The notes beneath the pieces are model-generated. The model was not told the DNA's origin. It did not search any database and saw only the letters and a list, made by a program, of their open reading frames with translations. From the NCBI GenBank assembly GCA_045643125.1, contig JAZUKE010000075.1, positions 1 through 5,026 of the forward strand: DNA of 5,026 nucleotides, written 5' to 3'. The position numbers were made by a program, and so were the translations under genes. The DNA is from UBA1206 sp045643125 (GTDB lineage Bacteria > Bacillota > Clostridia > Oscillospirales > CAG-382). Positions 4,167-5,026 of the stretch are shown piece by piece; position 1 is the first letter of the stretch; the number at the start of each line of letters is the position of its first letter.

Positions 4167-5026
4167 TATACACACTCCAATTCCACAAGATGCGCGATGC
4201 CCGGTATCGGGAGTTTCTGCAGCACCGTTCTCGGCGAAAGCAGCGCACCCGTTGCGACAAGCAGCATCTTTTTTATCTCTTTTCTTTCGAGCATCGGCAG
4301 GAAATACGCCGAAAGCACCGACGCGGAGCAGCCGCAGCCGGAGCCGCCCGAATGAACGTCCTGACGGCGTGAATCGTAAATGAGCGTCCCGCAGTCGGTG
4401 AGCGACTGCCCGATGTCGAATCCGTTTTCCGTGAACAGCTCGGACGCAAGCGCAAGCCCCTCGTTGCCGAGGTCGCCCGTGGCAATAACGTCGTACTCCG
4501 CGGCACGCTCCCCGGTATCGGCAAAAAAGCGCATTATCGTATCGACTGCGGCAGGCGCCATCGCGGCACCCATATTGTTGGCGTCGGTGATACCGTATGA
4601 GATCACCCTGCCGACGGTGGCGCGCTTTATGCGTACCTTTTCGCCGACGCTTTCGATGAGGAACGCACCGGCACCGGTCACGGTGTTCTGCGTCATCGGC
4701 GGACGCTGACCGCCGTATTCGAGCGGAAAGCGGAACTGTTTTTCGGACGAGCAGAAGTGCGACGACGCGACGCACATCGCGTTCTTTGCGTAGCCGTTTT
4801 CAACGAAGACGCTGCCCGCGATAAGCGATTCCACAGAGGTCGAGCAGGCGCCGTAAAGCCCGAGAAATGGCGACGAAAAGCTCTCCGCGGAAAAAGACGT
4901 TGCAGTGCATTGGTTGAGCAGGTCGCCGCCGACGATGAGCGACACGTCCTTTTCGGTGAGGAACGACTTTGAAAGCGCGAGATTCGAGGCGATGCGCGAC
5001 ATTTCGCTTTCCGCCTGTTCCCAGGT
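4166..5026 (-). CDS. spoVAD: Stage V sporulation protein AD (SpoVAD), 5' end cut by the window edge
   Basis: The last ~286 codons are present. The family is about 338 residues, so roughly 50 N-terminal residues lie beyond the right edge; the in-frame ATG at 5002 is internal (TWEQAESEM precedes it). SpoVAD has a thiolase/ketoacyl-synthase fold and binds dipicolinic acid for delivery through the SpoVA channel. Recognisable blocks, in order, are GGDLLNQ, FLGLYGACSTSVESL (cysteine at the old thiolase nucleophile position), SSHFCSSEKQFRFPLEYG, NTVTGAGAF, NNMGAAMAPAA, DVHSGGSGCGCSASVL, ATGALLSP and the C-terminal IPGIAHLVELE. No frameshift is seen. It is followed directly by spoVAE with a one-base overlap. 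spoVAC is expected just upstream, outside the window. Confidence 0.96.
   Translation of the reverse strand, partial: TWEQAESEMSRIASNLALSKSFLTEKDVSLIVGGDLLNQCTATSFSAESFSSPFLGLYGACSTSVESLIAGSVFVENGYAKNAMCVASSHFCSSEKQFRFPLEYGGQRPPMTQNTVTGAGAFLIESVGEKVRIKRATVGRVISYGITDANNMGAAMAPAAVDTIMRFFADTGERAAEYDVIATGDLGNEGLALASELFTENGFDIGQSLTDCGTLIYDSRRQDVHSGGSGCGCSASVLSAYFLPMLERKEIKKMLLVATGALLSPRTVLQKLPIPGIAHLVELECV

Noticed and set aside
4079..4775. Several Arg/Ala-rich ORFs on both strands across spoVAD, including a minus-strand extension upstream of spoVAE
   Set aside because: These are alternative-frame shadows typical of GC-rich coding DNA; the real frames are SpoVAD and SpoVAE. The 322-codon frame only becomes real at the SpoVAE ATG at 4166.

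Overview
The window looks like a chromosomal segment of an endospore-forming member of the Firmicutes, most likely an uncultured gut-type Clostridia. The firm evidence is the pair spoVAD/spoVAE at the right end, near-consensus SigA promoters and strong AGGAGG-type ribosome binding sites. The genus cannot be told from this sequence.

Layout from left to right. Positions 1-138 are the 5' end of a group II intron RNA on the minus strand, of the IIC type by resemblance to the Oceanobacillus iheyensis intron as I remember it. It abuts a perfect hairpin terminator (146-179), the insertion site class C introns prefer. Positions 181-414 are non-coding and made largely of 7-bp repeat blocks, bounded by an imperfect inverted repeat with a hairpin near the middle. 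Positions 415-1414 hold a two-gene minus-strand operon: a small PQ-loop/SemiSWEET-like membrane protein and an HSL-type alpha/beta hydrolase, overlapping by 8 bp behind a good SigA promoter. Positions 1500-1930 are AT-rich and degenerate, with a possible gene remnant and three degenerate ~32-bp-period repeats. These lead into a strong promoter and a plus-strand AAA ATPase of the AAA_14/DUF4143 type (2001-3299). The ATPase gene converges on a minus-strand toxin-antitoxin locus. Its DinJ/RelB-like antitoxin is intact, but its YafQ-like toxin is cut to 46 codons exactly at the 3' end of the ATPase gene. Positions 3807-5026 hold spoVAE and the C-terminal ~286 codons of spoVAD, minus strand, in visibly more GC-rich DNA.

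The picture is a core sporulation operon (uptake of dipicolinic acid into the forespore) bordered by an accessory patch: a decayed toxin-antitoxin module, an orphan DUF4143 ATPase, repeats and a retroelement end. Only spoVAD-spoVAE and the transporter-like/esterase pair look like cooperating gene pairs. I found no convincing new multi-gene system. The points most worth checking are the intron/terminator junction, the heptamer mosaic, the truncated toxin junction and the repeats upstream of the ATPase.
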